64,000 bases of DNA, from the NCBI GenBank assembly GCA_007258455.2, contig VDFB02139287.1, positions 1-64,000 on the forward strand, in the 5' to 3' direction. Under the pieces are notes generated by a model that was not told the DNA's origin, did not search any database, and was given only the letters and a program-made list of their open reading frames with translations. Within the stretch, counting starts at the first letter, position 1. Each line of letters starts with the position of its first letter. Made by a program: the position numbers and the translations under genes. The DNA is from Sequoia sempervirens. Taxonomy: Eukaryota > Streptophyta > Pinopsida > Cupressales > Cupressaceae. Below, piece after piece: positions 24,962-37,049 of this stretch.

Positions 24962-27033
24962 ATGTTGTGCCGCCATGGTGAGAACAAGGATTTCAGCTTG
25001 GAGCTTGAACTCTGCCATTCCCTGCTGCTTGTGAGAGACTTTCAGAGGAGTTTATCAAAACAGTGCCTGGTAAGTCACATTTCTTTACCAGATAGACATT
25101 TTGTTTATTTTATAGGCTTTACAGCCACGGCTTGTCATCATTATAATGCATTGTTGTCATTTCCTGTATTGAATTGCCCTCTTATCTGAGGTCGCCATGT
25201 ATGAGCTGGGTCGATGCTTGAAAGCTCTGTGAGAGCTTGGCCGCCATGCATGAAGATAGGATTAGTAGGAAAACATGAGGATTCTGATCTTTGACCCCTT
25301 TGTGGGTCGAATCTCCATCGAGGAACAAGGTAAATCAAACTCGAGCCATTATGTATCCTATTTTCTCCACTTTGAAACAATCTTTTGGCCTTAAGGCCGC
25401 AGGCTTAACATATAGTCTTCTAATTTTTCTGCTCCATATTCTTGTTTCACTTTTTGTGTTTTATTGAACGCCATGGGAAGCTCAACCTGGGTGCTTGTAG
25501 AAGCTTTGTTAGAGCTCAGTCATGGGTTTTGATTTGCTCTTCTTTAGCAGGTGTATGATGGTAAGCCTTCTCCTTCAAAATTTGAATCTTCAAATCTCCT
25601 CATTAAGCATTTTGAAAGGAATTTCTGAGGCTATCTAGATTTTCCAGCAGCGAGCTTAGCATGTATTCTCATACATTTTATTGTTGTATCTTTCTTATGT
25701 TAAAATGCTCGGCCTTTGGCGATATGGGAGAATATTGGTTGAGCCTTCTGGAGTAAAGAAAAATAAAGACTCATACAAGTTTCTATATTTTGCATGAGAT
25801 ATGAAAATATTTTGTGGCTTATATGATGAGGTTTTTTCTTTCATGATGAATCAACTCGCTGGCTTATATCTGTTTTTGCATGACTTTGTATCTTTTGTGC
25901 ATATATACCAAGGATTTAGTAAGCAGAGGATGCTTTGTATCACACTTTTGGACAAGAATGAACATACTAACTAAGATAATAGCACTGTAGAGAAGAGCAA
26001 AGATTTTGTGCCTTCCTGCACCCATTTAATTTCACTTAGAGTTGAATGTTGCTCAATCAGGGTCCCAAAGTGGGCTCCTGCTTGATAGGCATATTGAAAT
26101 TATGTCATCTATCATTATGCCCTATACATGATAATTATTCTTATTGCATGGTCTTGTTGACTGCTTCTGTAACTTTCACAGACCTGACATTTTTTTGATA
26201 ATCTATTCTTGGACTTTTAATGGTTGTCCTCTCATAATTGTTCATTGTGGACTGCTTTCTCCAGCTTAGAGATCATTGGAAACAAGGTTGCATTCATGAA
26301 TTACTGCTCTATATTGATTTATGAAGCTTTAATGAAATCAATGCAGCCTCAAACATCCACTCCTTAAGAATTGATACCATATCATTATGATCTGAATATT
26401 GCTTTGTGACCATGTTATCAGTGAATGTTGACTATCTTCATATCATTTTGTTGTTTTATGCTTTGTAGATCCTTGCATTACATCATTTTTCCGTAGTGCA
26501 TATGAGTCTTTAAATTTCATGTACTTATGGTGGCTGATCATGAGTATTATTTGATGCTTCTTTAGTGTTATGTGTTTGGATCAACCCTCATGGGAGCCAC
26601 ATTTTCCACCACACATAACAATATCCGTTGTTTGAAATAATCTGATTATACCTGTTCCTGCACATTAAACAAACAAATTAGCAAAATAATTGAAGCTGAA
26701 AGATTCCATTGAACTTCATGCTCCCTAAACATCTGCCTTTCTTATGACTTAATCATCTGTTGAATTCCTGATTAGATGTGTATTACATTTTTGTTGGTAA
26801 TGTAGGCATGAAGTAGGATTTAATTCTTCATTGCTCTAACACGACCTTTTAACAAACTTGCAGATGTATTCGGAACTCAGAACTGTTGCAGCTTGGAGAC
26901 ACGACAACTGAAGACTTCAAATGTGACGACGATTCGTCATTCCAGGCAATGAAGAATCACCTTCTCCCTCATACCTATATTATCCTCAGTTGTGTTATGC
27001 ACATTTCTTCCTTGTATTCATTATTTGATTAAG
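24962..27033 (+). pseudogene. Possible captured host-gene fragment inside E3 LTR (antisense to the element)
   Basis: On the strand opposite the retrotransposon frame there are gene-like features. A leader with AAACCCTAA is followed by an ATG exon of exactly 36 codons (24962-25069), ending at a strong donor (CCTG then GTAAGT). Further on there are acceptor-like pyrimidine-AG sites, for example TTTCTCCAG before 26270 and CTTGCAG before 26864. After 26864 an open stretch ends at 27033; its residues include ELLQLGDTTTEDFKCDDD. The features recur in LTRs B and C, with small changes. I recognise no protein family. It may be a transduplicated, intron-containing gene piece or chance coding-like sequence; exon phases do not join simply. 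Confidence 0.3.
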
Positions 27034-27580
27034 AAAATCAAATTAAGTTACTCCCACGGCTTGTGTGGGACTTTGGTTTTTACAATATGAATAAAGTAGC
27101 ATTTGTTATGCAAATGTCTAATTTTCTATTACAAATACTTGAATAATAAAACTGAAAATCAAATGTAATATAATTCTTCATGACAGATAATGAATACTTT
27201 AGCAACAAAATTTGAAATTTTTTGTACCTTTCAATGATGAATTCAATTCAGCTCTACCTGTTTGAGTTCGTAGTGAAAAATAGGTAACAAATTGGTGACC
27301 TCTGCACAGTGTTTTCCTGCTAAAAACCATAGACCAGTATATAGCTTATCCATTAGGCATGGAGTCCATTTTTATTTTGACTCAGAAAATTGTAACTCAA
27401 CTTCAAACCAAACAAACTGAAAGAAACTACTGCAACTCTGTTGAAGACAGAGTTTCAAAAACCACATGTAGCAACTGCACTTTATTGAAAGCACAACAAA
27501 ACTGAAAAGAAATGTGCCATGGGGCACTTATTGAAAGCATAAACTCTACACTACCCTAAACTAGCCAACAGTGTTAGTGC

Positions 27581-29843
27581 TCAAACATGACCATTTACTG
27601 GTTGTGAGAAAAAACTGCCCTTTCTCACCAACTTAGGACGTGCTTCCTGCATGCAAATTTTCCAATAAGGATGAAGGAAAAGTAAATGTCGAGTGCACAA
27701 ATGCGAAACTTCTCCAATCATGAAAACCACCTCCTTTTCTGTGTTAGACAAGAGGTGCATGCAACTGTTTTGGATATTTTGAGCAACTTGCATTAATTCC
27801 TTTTGATACTCAATCTCGTGCTCCCAAGAAAGCAATATAAATGGTAACTCCCCTTGATTGTCCGTCAAGTGTGCCAGGTGTTTGATAGAACATCCCCTTG
27901 TCGGGACACTCAAGTTGTAACCTTTAGCCCCATGTTTATGCTCTATTTTCTCATCCCATTGTTCATGATTTTCAAGAACATTAAATGAAGTTAAGCTGTC
28001 CTTTTGTTGATCTCTGAAGACTTCATTCTTTCCTTGAAAGAGATGTTGATTGGAGGTAATATGCAGGTTGTTCATTGGCTGCTACAGTCTGATCTTCTTG
28101 AAAGATTTGTCTATTATTGTTTATAAGAGGATCAATTGTTCTTTCTTTCAGCTCTGCAATGAAAAAGGAGTCTTGCTTCTTTGCATCATGTATAATAGTC
28201 TCTAAAAAGAAAACATTAATGTTTTCAATGGTTGGATCTTCTTGACTAAGGAGTTGATATCCTTGTTGAATTACTGAAAACAAGTCTTCAAACTATCGTT
28301 CCTTATGTTCTTCGTTCATGATAGAATACAACTCCTCCTCAACAAATTGGGGCAGCTCATCAAATAAGTTCATAGGGTGCAAGGCATTATCTTCTACAAC
28401 TTTTCCAATAGCCTCCCTGACTTGAATGGGCTGATCACATGCTTCTCTTTCATATCATACTAGCTCATCATCTATGTTAGAACAAAAAACCTCTATGATG
28501 CCTAAAAATATGTTCTCATATAATTCATAATTGTGCATTAAAACTAGATGAGTTTTATCATTTAGTTGCTCCATACCAGGCATAGATGCTATCATGCATG
28601 TGGTATCCTCATTTTAACCAACAAATTGGGGAAGCTCATCGAACAAGTCAGCAATATTCTCTAGCTGTTCCAAATCAACTTGTAAATCAGGTACCTGCAT
28701 GCTCTCTTTAGCTTGCTCAACAAAACCAGGTAGTTGGTCAAATAAAGAAATTGAATCATCCGCCTTAGGTAGTGCCTTTTCCAGTGAAACTTGGCTATCC
28801 TCTGTCTGCAAGTGAAGATCTTTAACTAGTAATTCCTGCATTCTACTTTCATCCATCTTATAAACAACATCAGAAATTTTTTCAAATGAATCAAAATCTA
28901 AGGGGTTTAGTAGTGAACTTGAATCAACATCATCTTCACATGTGCTATTGTTATTTTGAGTTGGGTACACAGTACAAACAACAATAAATTCCTACTCCTA
29001 TTTTCCATTCTTCCAACTTGGAACCTTGATTGAGTTAGACTCTACATTTTCTTCCTCTTTCTAATCTTGAATTAATACACAAGGAATATCCTTACTAAGG
29101 TTTGGAATTTTATAGTCAGGATGCTTGGTCCAAGAAGGATGCCATAACTATTCAATACCTTGATTACCTAGTTCAGGATCTTGACATGTCTGAAATTGAG
29201 GATTAATCGATTGATTTGACAGATTTTGTTCATTCATGTGCTCCTGTAGGGGTTGATCTTTAACATTGGATTGAATATTACCCCAGTGACTTGGAATGTC
29301 AAGTCTAGAAAACTTACTTGGAGATTGTGTAGAAACCTTGAAAACCTCTTCCTCTGTTCAATGAAGTTTTTTGCAAAAAATTGATTGGGCTTCCATCGAT
29401 GGTGCTTGGGAAATCAACATTTTAATTTTCTCTTCCTTTGTAGCAAGATCTTCTTCATATTGTCTCCTCTGCATCAACAAGTCTTGCTCATAGAGATACG
29501 CCTGATAGGCCATCTCTTCCTGTTGTTGATCGTACTCTTGCTGCCTCTTGAACTCTTCTATTTGTTTTGTGAGGTCTAACAATATGACCTTCATGTTAGT
29601 CATGTTATTCTTCATATCATCAACTTCTTGGAACTGATTGTGGACATAAGAATGTTGATCTAAAGGCTGGGCAGGGGTGGGTGGGAGGTAAGCATGTTGA
29701 GCATGCTGATAGGCTGTTGTTGCATGGATGTTTGGGATAAAACCAGCAACATAATTGGCCTAATATGGCTGATAGGGTTATTGGTTGACAAGATTTTCAT
29801 AGTAAGGGGGTGGGTATACATGCTAACTATGAAAACCCGACAT
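27581..29843 (-). pseudogene. E3 long ORF, copy 1 (stops plus one frameshift)
   Basis: The frame opens at an ATG at 29843 (MSGFHS, then a Tyr/Pro/Gln-rich stretch) and runs to a stop at 27581. Open segments at 29358-29615, 28614-28970 and 28023-28283 share one phase. The last segment, up to 28075, is in another phase, so one base indel lies near 28040. In-frame stops interrupt it as well. The protein has a Gln/Glu-rich coiled-coil-like region (about residues 77-140) and an acidic middle with recurring LFDELPQFV-type motifs. A C-terminal part is well conserved with copy 2 (PTRGC, LLFLHPYWKICMQEARPKL). I know no family for it. By position it is the gag-like product of the element, but no zinc knuckle or capsid motif is visible. 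Confidence 0.7.
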
Positions 29844-30040
29844 CTTTACTTATATAATTAGCTGGAAATCAGAAATAAAGCTTGTGTTTGAAACATACTA
29901 GTACTGGGTCTTGTTGAAACCAGTAAATATGCACGGAGTTGCTAGGTATAAATTATAATCTCTGAAAGGTAAAACTCGCTACTATAAATACCAGAACAAC
30001 AGCTTGAACTCTTGAACTATTTCTCTGAAGCGTGCTTAAG

Positions 30041-30064
30041 AGTCCCACCGGGCTTCCCAAAAAC
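30041..30064 (-). other. E3 primer-binding site, copy 1
   Basis: On the minus strand the bases after the LTR end (GACAACA) read TTTTTGGGAAGCCCGGTGGG. This resembles the PBS of E2 (TTTTGGCATGCCCGATGGG) and has the same T-rich spacer as E1. Confidence 0.65.
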
Positions 30065-33000
30065 TGTTGTCAATCAGATTGCACCCGAATGCTTGAATGG
30101 TTAAATTTAGCAATCTGTTGAAACATGGGAACTATCTTAAGGCTGTGGGTATTCCTGTGGTGAAGATAGACCTCCAGATTCTAGGTTGGTTCCTATATGA
30201 TGATCAATTAGGTACTTGAATGATTTGCTTTGAGAAAAGGGTGAGAAGGACTGAACTAAATGCATGAACTAAAACTAAAACTTTGGTGATGCACCTAATT
30301 GATGGTGTTGCATGCAACTTGTTTCACAATTACACTTCAATAATCCTATTCGCACAACTAAATCTGAACAATTTAACCACATAAATAATTTATATGAAGG
30401 CTTGACTGTATTACCATCTTTGAAGGAAAAGAACGTCTTCACAACTAAAATAGTAAAATAAACCAAATGCACAACATATAACCTTTGGAATCAAACTTGA
30501 TTGTATACAAGCACATATGAATGAGACGGGAAAATAAAGGTTCCTGAGATTAAAACACGATAGATTCCTTATCAAATCATTCACACAGCATGACACCTGA
30601 GATTTTGAAGGAAAATACTTTGGCACACTGAAAGGTAAAAGGAAAGCTTTTGCAAATTGATAAAACTTGATTAACTTGTAATAACCTGCTAAATGTATTA
30701 ATCTTGAAAAATAAATTGAGTTACAAGAAGCCTTCTTTGTAAGAATTGCAAAAGCAAGAGAAATCAAGAACTAGTGAAAAAATGACTAAGTCTTTTCACT
30801 TTATACAATAAGCCTCTCAAAGGCATGAACATGAAACTGGAAGTCAATCTCAGTGTAAAAATGACAACTCACACGTAATCCATGAGAAAAAGAAAAAATC
30901 CCTTAAAAGAAGGCCCAAACTCATGCACAAATGAGTGAACTCAGCCTCAAACCAACTGTCAACTCATAACTGATCCATGGAACACTCAAATTGAACTGAA
31001 AAACTCTCAAAAAGTGGGTCCAAGCATGCGAAAGCCACCTCGTTTCTGCCAATCCCCCCATGAGAACTGGAACTCAATCTCTAAAATGTGCATGATGATA
31101 AGGAATCAAAGACTGAAGCAAACTAAAAATCCATCATTAACTCCACCCATCTTTGCATGATTTAAAACCCTTGGAAGCACTTCAGTTATCTCTGCATCTC
31201 ATTTTGCATGTATATCTTAAAGTAAAAGTGAACACTCCTTGTTGTACACTTTATATATCTCCTTCATTTAGTTCATTTTCCCATCAAAATAGTTTAATTT
31301 AACAATTATTAAAAAATAATCAATAAAATTATTTTTAATAAAGTTACATAAACATTACAAATAACATAGGGTTTCTATAAAATATTTTTTTGAAGAAAAT
31401 AAACATATAATCCTTTACCTCACGGGCTCTCCAAATCACTAGGTCACTTGACTTCCAAAGTCAAGACCATGTTATCATTAGAATGAAATGATTTAATTTT
31501 AAAACAGTGATAAAAAAATCTCACTATCATCGAATTAAGGCACTTCAACTTGGAAACCCTAATCATTTCATTCATTTACCATTTGGCTTTTTGGTGAGGA
31601 GATATGATGTGCCGCTATGGTGAGAACAAGGGTTTCAACTTGGAGCTCGAACTCTACCATTCCCTACTGCTTGTGAGAGACTTTCAGAGGAGTTTATCAA
31701 AACAGTGCCTGGTAAGTCACATTTCTTTACCAGATAGACATTTTGTTGATTTTATAGGCTTTACAACCACGGCTTGTCATCATTCTAATGCATTTTTGTC
31801 ATTTCCTATGTTGACTTGCCCTCTTATCTGAGGCCGCCATGTATGAGCTGGGTCGATGCTTGAAAGCTCTGTGAGAGCTTGGTCACCATGCATGAAGATA
31901 GGGTTAGTAGGAAAACATGAGGATTCTAATCTTTGACCTCTCTGTGGGTCGAATCTCCATCAAGGAACAAGGTAAACCAAACTTGAGCCATTATGTAACC
32001 TGTTTTCTCCACTTTGAAACAATCTTTTGGCCTTAAGGTCGCGGGCTTAGCATATAGTATTCTGATTTTTTTGCTCCATATTCTTGTTTCACTTTTTGTG
32101 TTTTATTGAACGCCATGGGAAGCTCAACTTGGGTGCTTGTAGAAGCTCTATTAGACCTCAGTCATGGGTTTTGATTTTCTCTTCTTTAGCAGGTGTATGA
32201 TGGTAAGTATTCTCCTTCAAAATATGAATCTTCATATCTCCTCATTAAGCATTTTGAAAGGAATTTCTAAGGCTATTTAGAGTTTCCTCCAGTGGGCTTA
32301 GCATGTATTCACATACATTTTATTGTTGTATCTTTCTTATGTTAAAATGCTTGGCCTTTGGCGATATGGGAGAATATTGCTTGAGCCTTATGGAGGAAAG
32401 AAAAATAAAGACTCATACGGGTTTCTATATTTTTCATGAGACATGAAAATATTTTGTGGCTTCCATCATATTGTAATTTAGGTTAGATTACACTGAAGTG
32501 GTCATCATCATTTTCTATGAAAGTTTCAAGAACTCCAGCTGTTGTACATACATGCTACGACCTTATATCTGTTTTCTGGATTTTGCATATTGCAAAGGTC
32601 GCAATCAAATTTGCACAGTATGGGTATAAATAAAAACTCCACATGTTTCTTCTATTGTGAATATGGCTCTATTTTATTTTCAGAAAGATAGGAGTTCAAA
32701 ACCCTTGAAGCATGAGGTACTCAGTGATATGAAGTATTTTTCTTTCTCCTTCATTAACATACTCTAAACTCTTTTGTCCTAGATCCCTGTGTAAGACTTA
32801 TAATCTACAAGTGATGACGTTTTTTCTTTTATGATGAATCAAGCCGATGGCTTATATCTATTTTTCCATGACTCTATATCTTTTGTGCATATATACCAAG
32901 GATTTATTATGCAGAGGCTTCTTTGTATCACACTTTTGTACAAGAATGAACATGCTAACTAAGATAATAACACTATAGAGAAGAGCAAAGATTTTGTGGC

Positions 33001-34277
33001 TTCCTGCACCCATTTCATTTCTTTTAGAGTTGAATGCTACTCAGTCAGGGTCCCAAAGCAAGCTCCTGCTTGATAGGAATATTGACATTATGTCGTCTAT
33101 CATTATGCCCTATACATGATATTTATTCTTATTACATGGTCTTTTTGACTGCTTCTGTAGCTTTCACAGACCTGACATTTTTTTGATAATCTATTCCTGG
33201 ACCTTTAATGGTTGTCCTCTCATAATTGTTCATTGTGGACTGGTTTCTCCAGCTTAGAGATCATTGGAAACAAGGTTGCATTCATGAATTATTGCTCTAT
33301 ATTGATTTCTGAAGCTTTAATGAAATCAATGCAACCTCAAACATCCACTCCTTCAGAATTGATACCATATCATTATGATCTGAATATTGCTTTGTGACCA
33401 TGTTATCAGTGAATGTTGACTATCTTCATATCATGTTGTTGTTTTATGCTTTGTAGATCCTTGCATTATATCATTTTTTTGTAATGCATATGAGTCTTTA
33501 AATTTCATGTACTTACGGTGGCTAATCATGAGTACTATTTGCTACTTCTATAGTATTATGTGTTGGGCTCAACCCTCGTGGGAGCCACACTTTCCACCAC
33601 ACATAACAATATCCGTTGTTTGAAATAATTTGATTATACCTATTCCTCAACATTAAACAAACAAATTAGCAAAATAGTGTAAGCTAAAAGCTTCCATTGA
33701 ACTTCATGCTCCATGAACATCTTCCTTTCTTATGACTTAATCATCTGGTGAATGCCTAATTAGATGTGTATTACATTTATGTTGGTAATGTAGGCATGAA
33801 GTAGGATTTGATTCTTCATTGCTCTAACACAACCTTTTTACAATCTTGCAGATGTATTCGGAACTCGGAACTGCTGCAGCTTGGAGACACAACAACTGAA
33901 GACTTCAAATGTGACGATGATTTGTCATTCCAAGCAATGAAGAATCACCTTCTCCCTTATACCTATATTATCCTCAGTTGTGTTCTGCACATTTCTTCCT
34001 TGTATTCATTATTTGATTAAGAAAATCAAATTAAGTTACTCCCACGGCTTGTGTGGGACTTTGGTTTTTACAATATGAATAAAGCAACATTTGTTATGCA
34101 AATGTCTAATTTTCTATTACAAATACTTGCATAATAAAACTGAAAATCAAATGTAATATAATTCTTCATGACAGATAATGAATACTTTAGCAGCAAAATT
34201 TGAAATATTTTGTACCTTTCAATGATGAATTCAATTCAGCTCTACCTGTTTAAGTTCGTAGTGAAAAATAGGTAACA
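30065..34277 (-). repeat. E3 LTR B (middle, full length)
   Basis: Begins TGTTGTCAATC on the plus strand and ends GGTAACA. It acts at once as 5' LTR of the left unit and 3' LTR of the right unit. It has the extra segment of about 350 bp missing from LTR A, and a telo-box near 31554. A 118-codon minus-strand frame at 30411-30767 is shorter in A and C, so I do not call it a gene. Confidence 0.88.
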
Positions 34278-34569
34278 AATTGGCGACCTCTGCATAGTGT
34301 TTGCCTACTAAACACCATAGACCAGTATATAGCTTATCCATTGGGCATGGAGTCCATTTTTATTTTGACTCAGAAAATTGTAACTCAGCTTCAAACCAAA
34401 CAAACTGAAAGAAACTACTGCAACTCTGTTGAAGACAGAGTTTCAAAAACCACATGCAACAATTGCACTTTATTGAAAGCACAAAAAAACTAAAAAAGAA
34501 ATGTGCCATGGGGCACTTATTGAAAGCATAAACTCTACACTACCCTAAACTAGCCAACAATGTTAGTGC

Positions 34570-36828
34570 TCAAACATGACCATTTACTGGTTGTGAGAAA
34601 AAACTGCCCTTTCTCACCAACTTAGGACGTGCTTCCTGCATGCAAATTTTCCAATAAGGATGAAGGAAAAGTAAATGTCGAGAGCACAAATGTGAAACTT
34701 CTCCAATCATGAAAACCACCTCCTTTTTTGTGTTAGACAAGAGGTGCATGCAACTGTTTTGGATATTTTGAGCAACTTGCATTAATGCCTTTTGATGCTC
34801 AATCTTGAGCTCCCAAGCAAGGAATTCAAATGGTAACTCCCCTTGATTGTCCGTCAAGTGTTCCAGGTGTCTGATAGGACATCCCCTTGTCGGGACACTC
34901 AACTTGTAACCTTCAGCCCCATTTTTGTGCTCTATTTTCTCAGCCCATTGTTCATGATTTTCAAGAACATTAAATGAAGTTAAGCTGTCCTTTTGTTGAT
35001 CTCTGAAGACTTCATTCTTTCCTTGAAAAGATACTAATTGGAGGTAATATGCAGGTTGTTCATTGGCTGCTACAGTTTGATCCTCTTGAAAGATTTGTCT
35101 ATTATTGTTTATAAGAGGATCAGTTGTTCTTTCTTTCAGCTCTGCAATGAAAAAGGAGTCATGCTTCTTTGCATCATGTATAATAGTCTCTGATAAGAAA
35201 CCATTAATGTTTTCAATGGTTGGTTCTTCTTCACTAAGGAGCTGATATCCTTGTTGAATTACTGAAAACAAGTCTTCAAACTGTTGTTCCTTATGTTCTT
35301 CATTCATGATAGAATGCAACTCCTCCTCAACAAAGTGGGGCAGCTCATCAAATAAGTTCATAGGGTGCAAGGCATTATCTTCTACAACTTTTCCAATAGC
35401 CTCCCTGACTTGAATGGGCTGATCACATGCTTCTCTTTCATATCATACTAGCTCATCATCTATGTTAGAACAAAAAACCTCTATGATGCCTAAAAACATG
35501 TTCTCATCTAATTCATAATTTTGCATTAAAACCAGATGAGTTTTATCATTTAGTTGCTCCATACCAGGCATAGATGCTATCATGCATGTGGTATCCTCAT
35601 TTTCACAAACAAATTGGGGAAGCTCATTGAACATGTCAGCAATATTCTCTGGTTGTTCTAAATCAACTGGTAAATTAGGTACATGCATGCTCTCTTCAAC
35701 TTGCTCAACAAAACTAGGTAGTTGGTCAAATAAAGTAATTGAATCCTCCTCCTTAGGTAGTGCCTTTTCTAGTGAAACTTGGGCATCCTCTGTCTACAAG
35801 TGAAGATATTTAACTGGTAATTCCTGCATTCTAGTTTCAGCCATCTTATCAACAACATCAAAAAAAAATTCAAATGAATCAAAATCTAAGGGGTTCAGCA
35901 GTGAATTTGATTCAACATTGTCTTCACATGTGTTATTGTTATTTTGAGCTGGGGACACAGTATAAACAACAATAACTTCCTTCTCCTCTTTTCCATTCCT
36001 CCAACTTGGAACCTTGATTGAGTTAGACTCTACAGTTTCTTCCTCTTTCTGATCTTGAATTATTACACAAGGAATATCCTTACTAAGGTTTGGAATTTTA
36101 TAGTCAGGATGCTTGGTCCAAGAAGGCTGTCATAACTGTTCAATACCTTGATTACCTAGTTCAGGCTCTTGACATGTCTGAAATCGAGGATTAATGGATT
36201 GATTTGACAGATTTTGTTCATTCATGTGCTCCTGTAGGGGTTGATCTTTAACATTGGATTGAATATTACCCCAGTGACTTGGAATGTCAAGTCTAGAAAA
36301 CTTACTTGGAGAGTGTGTAGAAACCTTGAAAACCTCTTCCTCTGTTGGGTGAATTTTTCTACAAAAAATTGATTGGGCTTCCATCGATGGTGCTTGGGCA
36401 ATCAACATTTTAATTTTCTCTTCCTTTGTAGCAAGATCTTATTCATACTGTCTCCTCTGCATCAGCAAGTCTTGCTCATAGAGATAGGCCTGATAGGCCA
36501 TCTCTTCCTGTTGTTGATCGTACTCTTGCTGCCTCTTGAGCTCTTCTATTTGTTTTGCGATGTCTAACAATATGTCCATGTTATTCATGTTATTCTTCAT
36601 ATCATCAACTTCTTGGAGCTGATTGTGGACATATGAATGTTGATCTGAAGGTTGGGCAGGGGTGGGTGGGAGGTAAGCATGTTGAGCATGCTGATAGGCT
36701 GTTGTTGCATGGATGTTTGGGATAAAACCAGCAACATAATTGGCCTAATATGGCTGATAGGGTGATTGGTTGACAAGATTTTCATAGTAAGGGGGTGGGT
36801 ATACATGCTGACTATGAAAACCCGACAT
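34570..36828 (-). pseudogene. E3 long ORF, copy 2 (in-frame stops, phase intact)
   Basis: From the ATG at 36828 to the stop at 34570 the distance is exactly 753 codons. The open pieces (36130-36408, 35443-35688, 34570-35370) are all in the same phase, so only nonsense changes break it. Order of features: Tyr/Pro/Gln-rich N terminus; Gln/Glu/Arg-rich coiled-coil-like region; acidic middle in which LFDQLPSFVEQ, MFNELPQFV and LFDELPHFVEE recur at intervals of roughly 45 to 65 residues; conserved C terminus ending NGHV. Copy 1 carries a frameshift not found here. Function unknown. I infer a gag-like structural protein of a non-autonomous element, or a protein taken from the host; the first is more likely from its position after the PBS. 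Confidence 0.72.
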
Positions 36829-37024
36829 CTTTACTTATATAATTAGCTGGAAATCAGAAATAAAGCTTGTGTTTGAAACATACCAGCACTGGGTCTTGTT
36901 GAAACCAGTAAATATGCTCGGAGTCGCCAGGTATAAATTATAATCTCTAAAAGGTAAAACTTGCTGTTGTAAATACCAGAACAACAGCTTGAAATCTTGA
37001 ATTATTTCTCTGAAGCGTGCTTCA

Positions 37025-37049
37025 AAGTCTCATCAGGCTTGCCAAAAAC
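37025..37049 (-). other. E3 primer-binding site, copy 2
   Basis: Minus-strand TTTTTGGCAAGCCTGATGAG follows the LTR end. It differs from copy 1 at a few positions, mostly transitions. Confidence 0.65.

Larger units (their letters stand above)
23427..27289 (-). repeat. E3 LTR A (leftmost, 3.86 kb, with internal deletion)
   Basis: Collinear with LTRs B and C but missing about 350 bp, corresponding to B about 32461-32811, at position about 25820. A TATA-like ATATATAAA (minus strand) lies at 24610-24618, and a telo-box AAACCCTAA (plus strand) at 24912-24920. As the leftmost LTR it acts as the 3' LTR of the left unit. Confidence 0.85.
27290..30064 (-). mobile_element. E3 interior 1
   Basis: Lies between LTRs A and B. 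From right to left it holds a PBS-like site (30041-30064), a short leader, the 753-codon frame and a 290-bp tail before LTR A. No purine tract of classical quality precedes LTR A. The bases on the minus strand there are only moderately purine-rich (GCAGAGGT). Confidence 0.8.
34278..37049 (-). mobile_element. E3 interior 2
   Basis: Lies between LTRs B and C and is collinear with interior 1 over its whole length (2772 against 2775 bp), with scattered substitutions. It has the same order of PBS-like site, leader, long frame and tail. Confidence 0.82.

Noticed and set aside
30411..30767. 118-codon minus-strand frame in LTR B
   Set aside because: It is broken in LTRs A and C at different points and has a Phe/Ser/Leu-rich composition typical of AT-rich non-coding DNA.
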